DNA of 64,000 bases from contig NZ_JAHWXQ010000002.1 in assembly GCF_019336435.1 (NCBI RefSeq), forward strand, positions 558,001 through 622,000, read 5' to 3'. The translations under genes and the position numbers were made by a program. The stretch comes from Pontibacter populi. Lineage in GTDB: Bacteria; Bacteroidota; Bacteroidia; Cytophagales; Hymenobacteraceae. Shown in pieces: positions 33,156-41,925 of this stretch. The notes beneath the pieces are model-generated. The model had not been told where the DNA came from. It made no database searches and worked only from the letters and a program-made list of their open reading frames with translations. Positions within the stretch are counted from its first letter, which is position 1; each line of letters starts with the position of its first letter.

Positions 33156-34469
33156 CTACCGCTTTACAAAATAAGGAAAATTGGCTGTTGCTACGTTGCC
33201 GTCTCCATCATACAAATAGACAAACAACCTGTAAGCCCCCTCCTGCTTAGGAGTAAGAGAAATCTTGTGGCCATCTACCTGCTGTAATACACCTTTTACA
33301 GGCGTTGGCTTTACTTCTTTGCCCATATTGCCATCAGCTGGTTTAGCTTCGGGCAGCACTTCCCACTGGAGGCGGAGCGGTTTTCCTTCCGGGTCGAAGG
33401 CATAGATGCTAGCCGTTGCCGGCTCACCTGGCTTCAGGTAAACGTTATCAATGGCATGTTTATCGTTTAGAGTTAAATAAGCTACATAGGGTGCCTCGTT
33501 TTTGTCGTTTTTCTTTCCGGTCCATAGTTCATGCATTACGTGCACCAACTGTGTCTCTTCACCGGAGTCGGCGATAAGGCTGAACCAGGTTGGGGTGGTT
33601 TCCTGTTTGCTGCCCCACATAAATACATAACTGCCTAGGCATTGCCCTGAATCTGCTGCAACGGTTCGTTCGTAGCGTTCTTTACTATAGGTTGCTTTCT
33701 CAGAGCTGGTTTGCTCAATCGGGGCCAGCCATTCGGTATAAAAAGCTTCCCAGTAGCCGCGCGCACCAAATTCCGAAATGATGTAAGGTCCTTTCCAGTC
33801 GGTTTTAGCCAGTTCCTCGCGCAGGTTGTGCATCGCCCCGAAAGAGTTAATTGAAAGCACATCCAACGCAGGGCAACGCTCTGCAATCAGGTTTACATCT
33901 TTCAGGGGGACATTCATGACGGTGGTGGTAGTGGGGTGGTTCGGATCCAGTTCATGAATCATTTCCGCAATTCCGTTCACAGCGTCCCACACTTTTACAT
34001 TGGCACTTTCGGAGTATAGTTCATTGCCAATTCCCCACATCAGTAAAGCAGGGTGGTCTTTATATTTGAGTACAATCTCCCGGATCTCTTCCTTTTGCTG
34101 AGCTACCATTTTTTTGTCATAGTAGTTAAAGCCGTCAACTTCTCTGGGCAACCATAAACCTAATGTTACTGTCAGCCCGTTGGCATGTGCTTCGTCTAAT
34201 ATGCGCTCAGCTTCGTCGGTGTGCCACACCCGTATCGAGTTGCCCCCATAAGCTTTTACCCGATCAAAATACTTGTAGCCGGCAGCGCCTTTTATAAAAT
34301 AAGGCTTGCCGTGGCGGTACAGCTTATAGTTTCCGTGGGAACCGACAATTTCTACGGTGTGGCCTTTGGAAGCATATGTGCGTTCTGTGGCAGTGCCGGA
34401 ACTACAGCCAGCAACACCAGATAGAATAAAAAATATATAGATTATAATACAAGAGCGATACAAGGGCAT
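33156..34469 (-). CDS. Clan GH-A glycoside hydrolase, lipoprotein
   Basis: 437 residues from ATG 34469 (the frame is open to 34607, but this ATG gives the signal MPLYRSCIIIYIFFILSGVAGC). The TIM-barrel part has WGIGNELYSES (Asn-Glu acid/base, about 155) and PYIISEFGARGYW (Glu nucleophile, about 240), the pairing of GH2/GH5-like clan A enzymes, plus NSIRVWHTDEAERIL. A C-terminal beta domain (about 345-437) follows. It is a lipid-anchored envelope enzyme, divergent from a cellulose-synthase-like gene, and probably trims the polymer made there (inference). Confidence 0.8.
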   Translation of the reverse strand: MPLYRSCIIIYIFFILSGVAGCSSGTATERTYASKGHTVEIVGSHGNYKLYRHGKPYFIKGAAGYKYFDRVKAYGGNSIRVWHTDEAERILDEAHANGLTVTLGLWLPREVDGFNYYDKKMVAQQKEEIREIVLKYKDHPALLMWGIGNELYSESANVKVWDAVNGIAEMIHELDPNHPTTTTVMNVPLKDVNLIAERCPALDVLSINSFGAMHNLREELAKTDWKGPYIISEFGARGYWEAFYTEWLAPIEQTSSEKATYSKERYERTVAADSGQCLGSYVFMWGSKQETTPTWFSLIADSGEETQLVHVMHELWTGKKNDKNEAPYVAYLTLNDKHAIDNVYLKPGEPATASIYAFDPEGKPLRLQWEVLPEAKPADGNMGKEVKPTPVKGVLQQVDGHKISLTPKQEGAYRLFVYLYDGDGNVATANFPYFVKR

Positions 34470-34631
34470 TTCTAAAAATATTTGTAGATCCAGCAGTTGA
34501 AAAATCTGCCTTAAGAGAACATATAAGCCAGAATACGAGTATAGCAGACGTAGGTTAATTTTAATTATCCGAATATTTCGATTATCCGAACCAGCAAACC
34601 CAAGCACCTTTCACCCTGATAGAGTAATATT

Positions 34632-36428
34632 ATGCTTACGGCACCTCTACACCATACTGTACCTCCCAAATTAAAACAGCCGGCCCCGCAGGACGTCAGA
34701 ACCATCCGGTTCATGATCGTGCTTGGACTTTTCTGTATGGCATCTTTCCTGTACTGGTTTATAGACAAAGACCACATTGGTTATGCGCCGCTTTACTGGC
34801 TACTTACAACTGCTCTTGGCTTTAAACTGCTACGCACCCTGCACGAGTGGTACCATTACTTTGCGGTTAGTGTACCCAAGCGCCCTAAGCTGCAAACTGC
34901 TTTTACCGTAGATGTTTTTACAACAGCGTGCCCAGGCGAGCCGCATAGCATGATCATCGAAACGCTGGAGGCCATACAGAACATACGCTACCCCCATACC
35001 ACCTACCTTTGTGACGAAGGCGACGACCCCGTTCTGAAAGCTGCCTGCCAGCGGCTTGGTGTAAAGCATATTACCCGAACTATAAAAGTAAACGCCAAAG
35101 CCGGCAATGTAAATAATGCCCTGCAATACGCTACCGGTGATATTTGCCTGATACTGGATCCGGACCATGTGCCTGCACCGGAATTTATAGACGAAGTACT
35201 GCCCTTTTTCGAGGATCCGGAAATTGGTTTTGTGCAGGTAGTGCAGGCCTATAGTAACCGCAAGGAAAGCCTGGTAGCTTACGGAGCCGCCGAGCAGACT
35301 TATAGTTTTTATGGCCCCATGATGATGGGTATGAACAGCTACGGCACCGTGCAGGCCATCGGGGCAAACTGTACGTTCCGTCGTAAGGCCCTGGATAGTA
35401 TTGGCGGCCATGCTGCCGGTTTAGCCGAGGACATGCACACCGCCATGCAATTGCACGCAAAAGGCTGGAAATCGGTGTATGTACCAAAAATCTTAACACG
35501 CGGGCTGGTGCCGGCCACACTGGCTGCTTACTATAAACAACAGATAAAATGGGCACGCGGTACTTTCGAACTCCTATTTGCTGTTTATCCGAAGCTGTTC
35601 AGCAAATTTACCTGGCGCCAGAAGATCCATTACTTCTCGTTACCGCTTTATTACCTGTTCGGCGTTTTTAACCTGGTTGATTTTGTCATTCCTATCCTGG
35701 CACTGGTACTGTATGAGTTTCCGTGGTATGTGCCCCTGGGCGATTTTGTGCTGATGTTTGCGCCGTTCTTCTGTATCTCGATCTGTATCCGGCATTTTGT
35801 GCAGCGCTGGTTCCACGAGACAAATGAAAATGGTTTCCATATGTTTGGTGGTATTCTGCGCACCGGCACCTGGTGGATTTTTACGCTTGGCTTGGTCTAT
35901 TCCATACTTCGCATAAAAGTACCTTATATTCCAACGCCTAAAGACGACAAGCCTAAAAACAACTTCTGGCTTAGTTTGCCAAACATCATAGTTTGCGGCA
36001 TCAGCATCTGGGCTATTTACTTTTGTCAGCAGATGTACGGCCATTTATATGATAACCCCTACCTGCAAATGATGGCCGGTTTTGCGCTGGTAAACGTGGC
36101 TATAGTTGGTAGCATTGTTGTGCTGGGGCAGGAAAAATTTATGAACTCTATCAGGACCAATATTATACAAGCGCCTGTGTTGCAACCGGTCTTAATGCCA
36201 CTCAGGTTATTTATCTGGCGCACACGCCATAATTTTTATAACAGCATCCGGTACTTTGCTCTTACACTAACTATACTGGCTGCTATTATTGCATCTGGCT
36301 TTTTAATGGAAGAGTACAACTATACAAATATTTTTGATTTTGAGGATCAGGTGGAGGCGAAAAAGCAATCCATCCCTGAGAAGGACACAAGCGATATACA
36401 TCCGGTGCTCTACAAAATCACTAGATAG
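34632..36428 (+). CDS. Cellulose synthase-like family 2 glycosyltransferase
   Basis: 598 residues. Two N-terminal membrane helices (about 29-45, 52-70), a GT2 domain with FTTACPGEPHSMI, DEGDDPVLK, ILDPDHVPAP (DxD-type metal site, about 177), AEDMHTAMQL (catalytic Asp) and QQIKWARGTFE (Q-x-x-R-W-type product motif, here QIKWARG), then five or more membrane helices. No PilZ domain is visible, so it is not obviously cyclic-di-GMP controlled. It should polymerise and export a beta-linked glycan. The divergent glycosidase and nearby deacetylase may modify it. Confidence 0.87.
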   Translation: MLTAPLHHTVPPKLKQPAPQDVRTIRFMIVLGLFCMASFLYWFIDKDHIGYAPLYWLLTTALGFKLLRTLHEWYHYFAVSVPKRPKLQTAFTVDVFTTACPGEPHSMIIETLEAIQNIRYPHTTYLCDEGDDPVLKAACQRLGVKHITRTIKVNAKAGNVNNALQYATGDICLILDPDHVPAPEFIDEVLPFFEDPEIGFVQVVQAYSNRKESLVAYGAAEQTYSFYGPMMMGMNSYGTVQAIGANCTFRRKALDSIGGHAAGLAEDMHTAMQLHAKGWKSVYVPKILTRGLVPATLAAYYKQQIKWARGTFELLFAVYPKLFSKFTWRQKIHYFSLPLYYLFGVFNLVDFVIPILALVLYEFPWYVPLGDFVLMFAPFFCISICIRHFVQRWFHETNENGFHMFGGILRTGTWWIFTLGLVYSILRIKVPYIPTPKDDKPKNNFWLSLPNIIVCGISIWAIYFCQQMYGHLYDNPYLQMMAGFALVNVAIVGSIVVLGQEKFMNSIRTNIIQAPVLQPVLMPLRLFIWRTRHNFYNSIRYFALTLTILAAIIASGFLMEEYNYTNIFDFEDQVEAKKQSIPEKDTSDIHPVLYKITR

Positions 36429-36442
36429 TAACGTCTCCGTGT

Positions 36443-36502
36443 TAAAAAAACAGGCCTCAACTATAGCTAAACATTAGCTATAGTTGAGGCCTGTTTTTTT
36501 AA
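36443..36502 (+). terminator. Rho-independent terminator with CTATAG in both arms
   Basis: TAAAAAAACAGGCCTCAACTATAGCTAA pairs with TTAGCTATAGTTGAGGCCTGTTTTTTTA around a short ACA loop, a nearly perfect stem of about 28 bp. Each arm carries one copy of the iterated palindrome CTATAG. It ends the glycosyltransferase gene. Confidence 0.92.
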
Positions 36503-36595
36503 CCTGTATCTCATAATTGGCTGGAGTATAGGTAAATTTTTATAGTTTAATTTATAGATTTACAGTGCGATAGCATTCATCTATACTTTTAGCCT

Positions 36596-39500
36596 ATGAG
36601 AACAGCTTTACTCTATTTTATTTTTATCCTATTATTATCTACACAATTACTTGCCCAGACTACCGACCCACAAACAAAATACATAATAGGACCAACCTTA
36701 ACAGCTCCTCTCGGTGTTGTAGCTGATAATTCCGGGAACATTTATGTTGCAATGGATGATATAGTCAGAGTATTTGATGTTGAGGGCAATTATATTAACG
36801 AAATTTCAGTTCCAGAAACCCCATCCAGAGGGAGAGCTCGTGCCATAGCCATCGATAAAGAAGAGAATCTGTTCATCTTTGACGCCTTAGATAGCTATGT
36901 TTATAAGGTTGATAGAGAAGGCAAACTACTTTTTAAGTTTATAACCCCTAGAACATCATTCGCAGGTTATGCTGTGGAGGGAATAGCAGTTGCACCCGAC
37001 GGAAGTATATATATTACAGACTTTCTCAATAATCTTATTAGAAAATTCAATAGTGATGGTAAGTATCTATTTGAATTCAAAACAATCAAGGCTCCAGTGG
37101 ATGTTGCCATAGGACCTGATGGAAATGTTTATATAGCAGACCCTGAAGATAAGAGTATCGTTAAGTATAGTGATAAAGGTGAATTTATTGTAAGTTATAA
37201 AACACCTGGTAGTGGCACACAGGGTTTTATAAGGCCAACGGGTGTTGAAGTAGGTAGTGATGGAACACTTTACGTAGCAGATGCTGGTACTACAACTGTA
37301 TATACCTTTAAAGAAACAGGCGAGAAAGGCTTAACCAAAAAGTTTGACAATATACCCTTTAATCTTTATATGGGCGTAGCTCTTGACGCTTCAGGCCATG
37401 TGTTCCTATCTTTTGGTCATGTGTATGAGTATGCCAAATTTGATACTTGGTCAAGTTATGGTAAAGTTGCCAAGATATCATCAGCAGGAGAAGTTGAGAA
37501 GGAATGGGGCAAAACTGAAAACATAAATAGGATAAGAGTATCAGCTTTAGAGATAGATAAAAAGGGGCATTATATCTATGTAGGCGATGATATAAGCCGA
37601 AAGATTCTGAAGTATAATAGGCAGGGAATAAAAGTTGACGAATTTGGAAGCAATGGCTCTAATTCCGTTTTCAATTCCCGTGTACTTGATATTGCTACAG
37701 GTTTAGATGATGCCTTGTATGTCTATCAATTAGATAACCGAACCTTTAAAATAAGAAAGTATAGTTCATCAGGCAAATACATATCTACATTTGAACCTTT
37801 TCCAGAACAACAGTTTTCTTTTTACCACTCTTTTAGAGTTAAGGCAGGGTTAGATAATTATATTTATGTGCTTGGTGACAGGAAAGTTATGAAGTATGAT
37901 ACTGCAGGTAAGTTCATTTCTCTAATTGAGTTATCTACTCCAAATCTTACTTCTGTTGTCATTATGTCTAAAGATATCTCTGTTGACAAATCAGGTAACA
38001 TTTATATTCTGTACTATTCTCCAGGCTCCCCTAGTTCCCGATCTCTCAATAATTTATTTAAATATTCTAACGACGGAGAGGTTAAACTTCAGTATAAGGC
38101 GTGGCAAAGTATTGGTTTTAACTATGATGCTAAAAGAAACATAAGTGTAGACAATAACAACAACATTTATGTTGCAAAGGAGGATGGCAGTTTTTTTTCA
38201 AACACGCTCAGAATATTTAATGATAACGGAGTACTTATTAAATCTTTACCCAATATTAATGATGATGTTTCGGTAAGTTTAGATGGTAATACAATTGTAA
38301 CATTGTCATCAGAGAGAGAAGATCAAATTCTAATTATGAATACATCTTCCTCTGAAAACAAATTAAGCTATATCACAGGCTATGTGTATCTGGATGAAAA
38401 TAACAACAATGTAAAGGATGCGGAGGAAACAGGATTAAAAGATTTTTTGGTGCGAGCTGAACCAGGATCCATTTTTGGAAAAACTGATAATAGCGGTAAA
38501 TACAAAATCGTAGTTGATACTACCGGAACATACCAACTTACACAATTACTTCCTCAACAAAGAGGGCAAGAGATTGTACAAGTTACACCCGAAAAAGATA
38601 AGCCAAAGGTTGTTTCTGTTTCACATCTCAACAGTACGTTATCAGAAAACAACTTTGGTAATAAAGTCACCCTCTCCCCTTACCTAACCACCAGCGTTTC
38701 CTCTACGCGCCGACGTCGTTGCTTCGAAAGTACAACCAAGGTAACCTACGCCAACTCTGGCTTTGCAGCTGCCGAAAAGGCTAAAGTATACTTAAAACTT
38801 CCTAAAGAAATAGAACTGTTATCAGCAGATAAACCCTACACAAAACAGTCAAATAATATGTATGTGTTTGACGTAGGCACCGTTGCCCCCGGCGAAACGA
38901 AAACTATAACTATACAGGACAAAGTAACCTGCGGCGATGAAAGTGTTCGTGGCCTGACGGTATGTACCAAAGCATGGATATCGACGGGCAAACTTCCCGA
39001 AAAACCAATCGCTACAGTAACCGGAGAATGCGACCCTGCTACAGGCAGAGTTCGTTTTGTTATCCGCAACACTGGTCCGGAAGATATGGAAACGGGCAAG
39101 CTTTTCAGGATATACAGAGACGGTAAATTATCGACGGTAGAGCAATACAAACTGGCTGCCGGCGATAGTCTTGTACTATGGATACCTGCCGTTGGCAAAA
39201 CCATCCGTTTAGAAGCCGAACAGCCGGATGGAAACGGCGATAATACGCTGGCAAGCGCAACTATAGAAGGATGCCAGGCAGGTGGAAGCAATACGCCTAT
39301 CAGCACGGGTTTTGTAAATGCCCTGCCACCAGATGAGGAAGAGGCTGAAGTTGCAGAAGAATGCCTGCTGATTACGGACTCTTTTGACCCGAACGACAAA
39401 CAGGTAACGCCAACAGGTCTCACTTCCGAGAACTATACACCAACCGGTGTGGCGCTCACCTATAAGATCCGTTTCCAGAATACCGGTACTGATGTGGCTT

Positions 39501-41113
39501 ACCGTGTTGTTGTGGTGGATACCTTATCACAAAACCTGGATATCAGTACGCTGCAAATGGGATCTGCATCGCATAACTATAGATTTGATGTAAGCGGCAA
39601 AGGTAGCCCTGTTCTCACCTGGACCTTCGACAACATTCTGCTGCCAGATAGCAACAGCAACGAGCCGGGCAGCCACGGGTATATCCAGTTCAGCATTAAG
39701 CCTAAGGCAGACCTGCCAGGTAAAACACTGGTAGAGAACTTTGCAGATATCTTCTTCGACTATAACTCGCCTGTACGCACCAATATTACCGCCAACCGCA
39801 TCTACGACATGCCGGAGGTTATAAACGAAGGAGACAAACTAACTGCAGATGAAATTATCGCTACTCCGGGCATCACTGGTTTTAACCCGGAAAGCGGCAA
39901 ATTCGGAACAGAGGTTATTGTTAGCGGAAAGAAATTCTCACTAAACCCAGCACTTAACAAAGTGTATTTTAATGGCCTGCCGGCAACTATAGTTTCGGCT
40001 TCTGAAACAGAATTAAAAGTTATAGTGCCAGCTAACGCCACTTCCGGTATTCTAAGAATTCAGACCAACGATGGCGTAGCGCAAAGCATCACTGGCTTTG
40101 AAGTGTACCAGCCACCAGTAGTTAACAGCTTCTCACCTATTGAAGGGATAACAGGTACAACCGTAACCCTGGAAGGAAAACATTTAACTGAAGCATGGTT
40201 GCAAACTATAAAACTGGGCGATCAGGTTTGTGAGATCATCAGCAGGGAAGGCAATAAAGTAGTTGTAAAAGTACCGGAAGGCGCTGTAACAGGTAAGTTT
40301 GAGGCGTTCAGCAAAGGTGGCGAAGTGCAAACTATAAACACCTTCGTAGTATGGCATCAACCGACCATCAGCAACCTTAGCAAGCTAACTGATAAAGCCG
40401 GCGCAACTATAGAAATCAGGGGGTCTAACTTTGCTTCTGCCCCTGAACGGAACAAAGTAATGTTTGGGACTGTGTCGGCCAGGGTGCTGCAGGCAACTTC
40501 AGCTACTTTAAAAGTGCAGGTGCCAAAAGGTGCCGAAAATGGTCCGGTAACTATAGAAACGCCAGGCGGTATAGCTGAAAGCGCTGTTCACTTTACGTTT
40601 ATTCCGGCGCCTGATGTACTTTCCTTTACACCTGCTATTGGCACAGTTGGCACTGATGTTACGCTAACCGGCAAGAACTTCCTGACCCTGGGAGAACAGG
40701 ACACTATTACATTTAACGGCCAGAAAGCAGTAGTGCTGGAAGCTACTCCGACGCTGCTTAAAGTAAGGGTGCCGCGCTGGGCAAGTTCAGGTAAAATAAA
40801 GGTAGCCGGTATTGGTGGTTATGCTGTAACGGCTGATGATTTCAGGATTGAAGAGCTTAGTCCGGAACAGGCCATTGAAGTATACCCGAACCCTACTACA
40901 GGCAACTTTACCATCCGCTTTATGCATGCTGATTTTGAGGTGCATCAGGTGCAGTTATTTTCGGCATTAGGCCAGTTGGTTTACTCCGAAAAAGTAACCA
41001 GCCCAAGGCCTGATAAACTGGAAATAAAGCTCGCTACTCCTAAACCAGGTATGTATATCCTGCACATAAAAACCGAGCGCGGCCTCGTTATAAAAAAGCT
41101 GAATGTACTGTAA
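36596..41113 (+). CDS. Secreted NHL-repeat / IPT-domain protein with type IX sorting domain
   Basis: 1505 residues. Signal peptide (1-20, LLAQ); about six to eight NHL-type beta-propeller repeats (30-580, e.g. PLGVVADNSGNIYVA); SdrB-like domain (590-665, YLDENNNNVKDAEETGLK); a conserved-repeat/DUF7619-like domain with SFDPNDKQVTPTG (925-1075); four IPT/TIG domains (about 1088-1420); C-terminal type IX secretion sorting domain (about 1425-1505, VYPNPTTGNFTIRF). It is exported through T9SS and likely attached to the surface. Bases 36596 to about 38670 are strongly AT-rich (one 60-base sample is 23% GC) and lack CTATAG; the rest is about 50-60% GC and contains it, so the gene is a mosaic. Confidence 0.85.
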   Translation: MRTALLYFIFILLLSTQLLAQTTDPQTKYIIGPTLTAPLGVVADNSGNIYVAMDDIVRVFDVEGNYINEISVPETPSRGRARAIAIDKEENLFIFDALDSYVYKVDREGKLLFKFITPRTSFAGYAVEGIAVAPDGSIYITDFLNNLIRKFNSDGKYLFEFKTIKAPVDVAIGPDGNVYIADPEDKSIVKYSDKGEFIVSYKTPGSGTQGFIRPTGVEVGSDGTLYVADAGTTTVYTFKETGEKGLTKKFDNIPFNLYMGVALDASGHVFLSFGHVYEYAKFDTWSSYGKVAKISSAGEVEKEWGKTENINRIRVSALEIDKKGHYIYVGDDISRKILKYNRQGIKVDEFGSNGSNSVFNSRVLDIATGLDDALYVYQLDNRTFKIRKYSSSGKYISTFEPFPEQQFSFYHSFRVKAGLDNYIYVLGDRKVMKYDTAGKFISLIELSTPNLTSVVIMSKDISVDKSGNIYILYYSPGSPSSRSLNNLFKYSNDGEVKLQYKAWQSIGFNYDAKRNISVDNNNNIYVAKEDGSFFSNTLRIFNDNGVLIKSLPNINDDVSVSLDGNTIVTLSSEREDQILIMNTSSSENKLSYITGYVYLDENNNNVKDAEETGLKDFLVRAEPGSIFGKTDNSGKYKIVVDTTGTYQLTQLLPQQRGQEIVQVTPEKDKPKVVSVSHLNSTLSENNFGNKVTLSPYLTTSVSSTRRRRCFESTTKVTYANSGFAAAEKAKVYLKLPKEIELLSADKPYTKQSNNMYVFDVGTVAPGETKTITIQDKVTCGDESVRGLTVCTKAWISTGKLPEKPIATVTGECDPATGRVRFVIRNTGPEDMETGKLFRIYRDGKLSTVEQYKLAAGDSLVLWIPAVGKTIRLEAEQPDGNGDNTLASATIEGCQAGGSNTPISTGFVNALPPDEEEAEVAEECLLITDSFDPNDKQVTPTGLTSENYTPTGVALTYKIRFQNTGTDVAYRVVVVDTLSQNLDISTLQMGSASHNYRFDVSGKGSPVLTWTFDNILLPDSNSNEPGSHGYIQFSIKPKADLPGKTLVENFADIFFDYNSPVRTNITANRIYDMPEVINEGDKLTADEIIATPGITGFNPESGKFGTEVIVSGKKFSLNPALNKVYFNGLPATIVSASETELKVIVPANATSGILRIQTNDGVAQSITGFEVYQPPVVNSFSPIEGITGTTVTLEGKHLTEAWLQTIKLGDQVCEIISREGNKVVVKVPEGAVTGKFEAFSKGGEVQTINTFVVWHQPTISNLSKLTDKAGATIEIRGSNFASAPERNKVMFGTVSARVLQATSATLKVQVPKGAENGPVTIETPGGIAESAVHFTFIPAPDVLSFTPAIGTVGTDVTLTGKNFLTLGEQDTITFNGQKAVVLEATPTLLKVRVPRWASSGKIKVAGIGGYAVTADDFRIEELSPEQAIEVYPNPTTGNFTIRFMHADFEVHQVQLFSALGQLVYSEKVTSPRPDKLEIKLATPKPGMYILHIKTERGLVIKKLNVL

Positions 41114-41171
41114 CTATAGATCAATAAAAAAGAGACGCTTTCAGGCGTCTCTTTTTTATTGATCTATAGTT
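41112..41171. terminator. Bidirectional terminator, perfect 27-bp palindrome
   Basis: AACTATAGATCAATAAAAAAGAGACGC is followed by a 6-base loop and its exact complement, flanked by CTATAG motifs. It overlaps the TAA of the NHL protein on the + strand and the TAG of the 41164-41883 gene on the - strand. A T-run is present for both directions. Confidence 0.93.
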
Positions 41172-41883
41172 TGCTGAACACTTCTTTTTGCAAATAACTT
41201 TTATCGTTTGCAGGCTGGGCCGGCGTGGTGGATGTATATTGGCGCACCTCCTGTGTAGTCAGGTTAATTTGCCAGATAGCCGGATAATGTTGTTGCCCTA
41301 GGCTGTCCTGTACCAAACCTACTACCACTACTTCGTTTGCAGAGCGCCACCAGCCATCATCAAACTGGCAGGGCGTGCCACAAAACATCAGGCGCGTCTT
41401 CTCTCCTTTTGCAGGATCAACTATAGCTACTTCGCTGTCCGGCGAATCGGCAGTAACTTCCGGCTTTTTCAACCTTCTCTTTCTGAAAACCCGCTCATAA
41501 CTATACAAATCCAGCACTTTACTTTTATCCGGAGATGGGAGGAACAGTTTTGGGAATTCTTTATACAGTTCATGCCAGTTCGTTGCTACCGGAAAAGTCA
41601 GCAGGTCGGTATCCCACACCTCGCGCAATACAAAAAGCGAATCTGCAGCGTTGTCATCTATTTTGTAAAACGAAAACCAGTCGCTCAGTTCCTGTTTTGC
41701 ATCCTGCACCAGTGAAATCCGTTTCTGTTCTTCCTCAGCTGCTACGCCAGGATGCTTAGTCACAGTTTGCTCCTTTTCTTCCTGTCCCTGGCAACTCACC
41801 AGCCATACCAAGAGCAAACTATAGCCGAGCCACCTGGTCAAATTTATACATGCACCCATTTTGTAAAGTTTATCTGTAAGCAT
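41164..41883 (-). CDS. Lipoprotein, unknown function
   Basis: 239 residues. The signal GYSLLLVWLVSC ends in a lipobox (VSC, Cys about 31); ATG at codon 9 (41859) is an alternative start that would give a more standard signal length. The mature protein is rich in Glu, Lys and Gln, with segments WHELYKEFPKLFLPSPD and IWQINLTTQEVRQYTST, and a disulfide-sized pair FCGTPCQF. No family recognised. The stop codon lies within the shared terminator. Confidence 0.55.
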   Translation of the reverse strand: MLTDKLYKMGACINLTRWLGYSLLLVWLVSCQGQEEKEQTVTKHPGVAAEEEQKRISLVQDAKQELSDWFSFYKIDDNAADSLFVLREVWDTDLLTFPVATNWHELYKEFPKLFLPSPDKSKVLDLYSYERVFRKRRLKKPEVTADSPDSEVAIVDPAKGEKTRLMFCGTPCQFDDGWWRSANEVVVVGLVQDSLGQQHYPAIWQINLTTQEVRQYTSTTPAQPANDKSYLQKEVFSKL

Positions 41884-41925
41884 CTACGCACAGATTGGAT
41901 GCATGTATAAAAACATAGTTTATAG

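Noticed and set aside
32782..33250. Small open frames (64-79 residues) in composite repeat A
   Set aside because: They lie in a repeat, and the corresponding part of copy B (49104-49328) does not keep frame or start. Treated as non-coding.
38836..39423. 195-residue open frame antisense to the NHL/IPT protein gene
   Set aside because: Serine- and valine-rich with no recognisable pattern; the sense frame contains identified domains.
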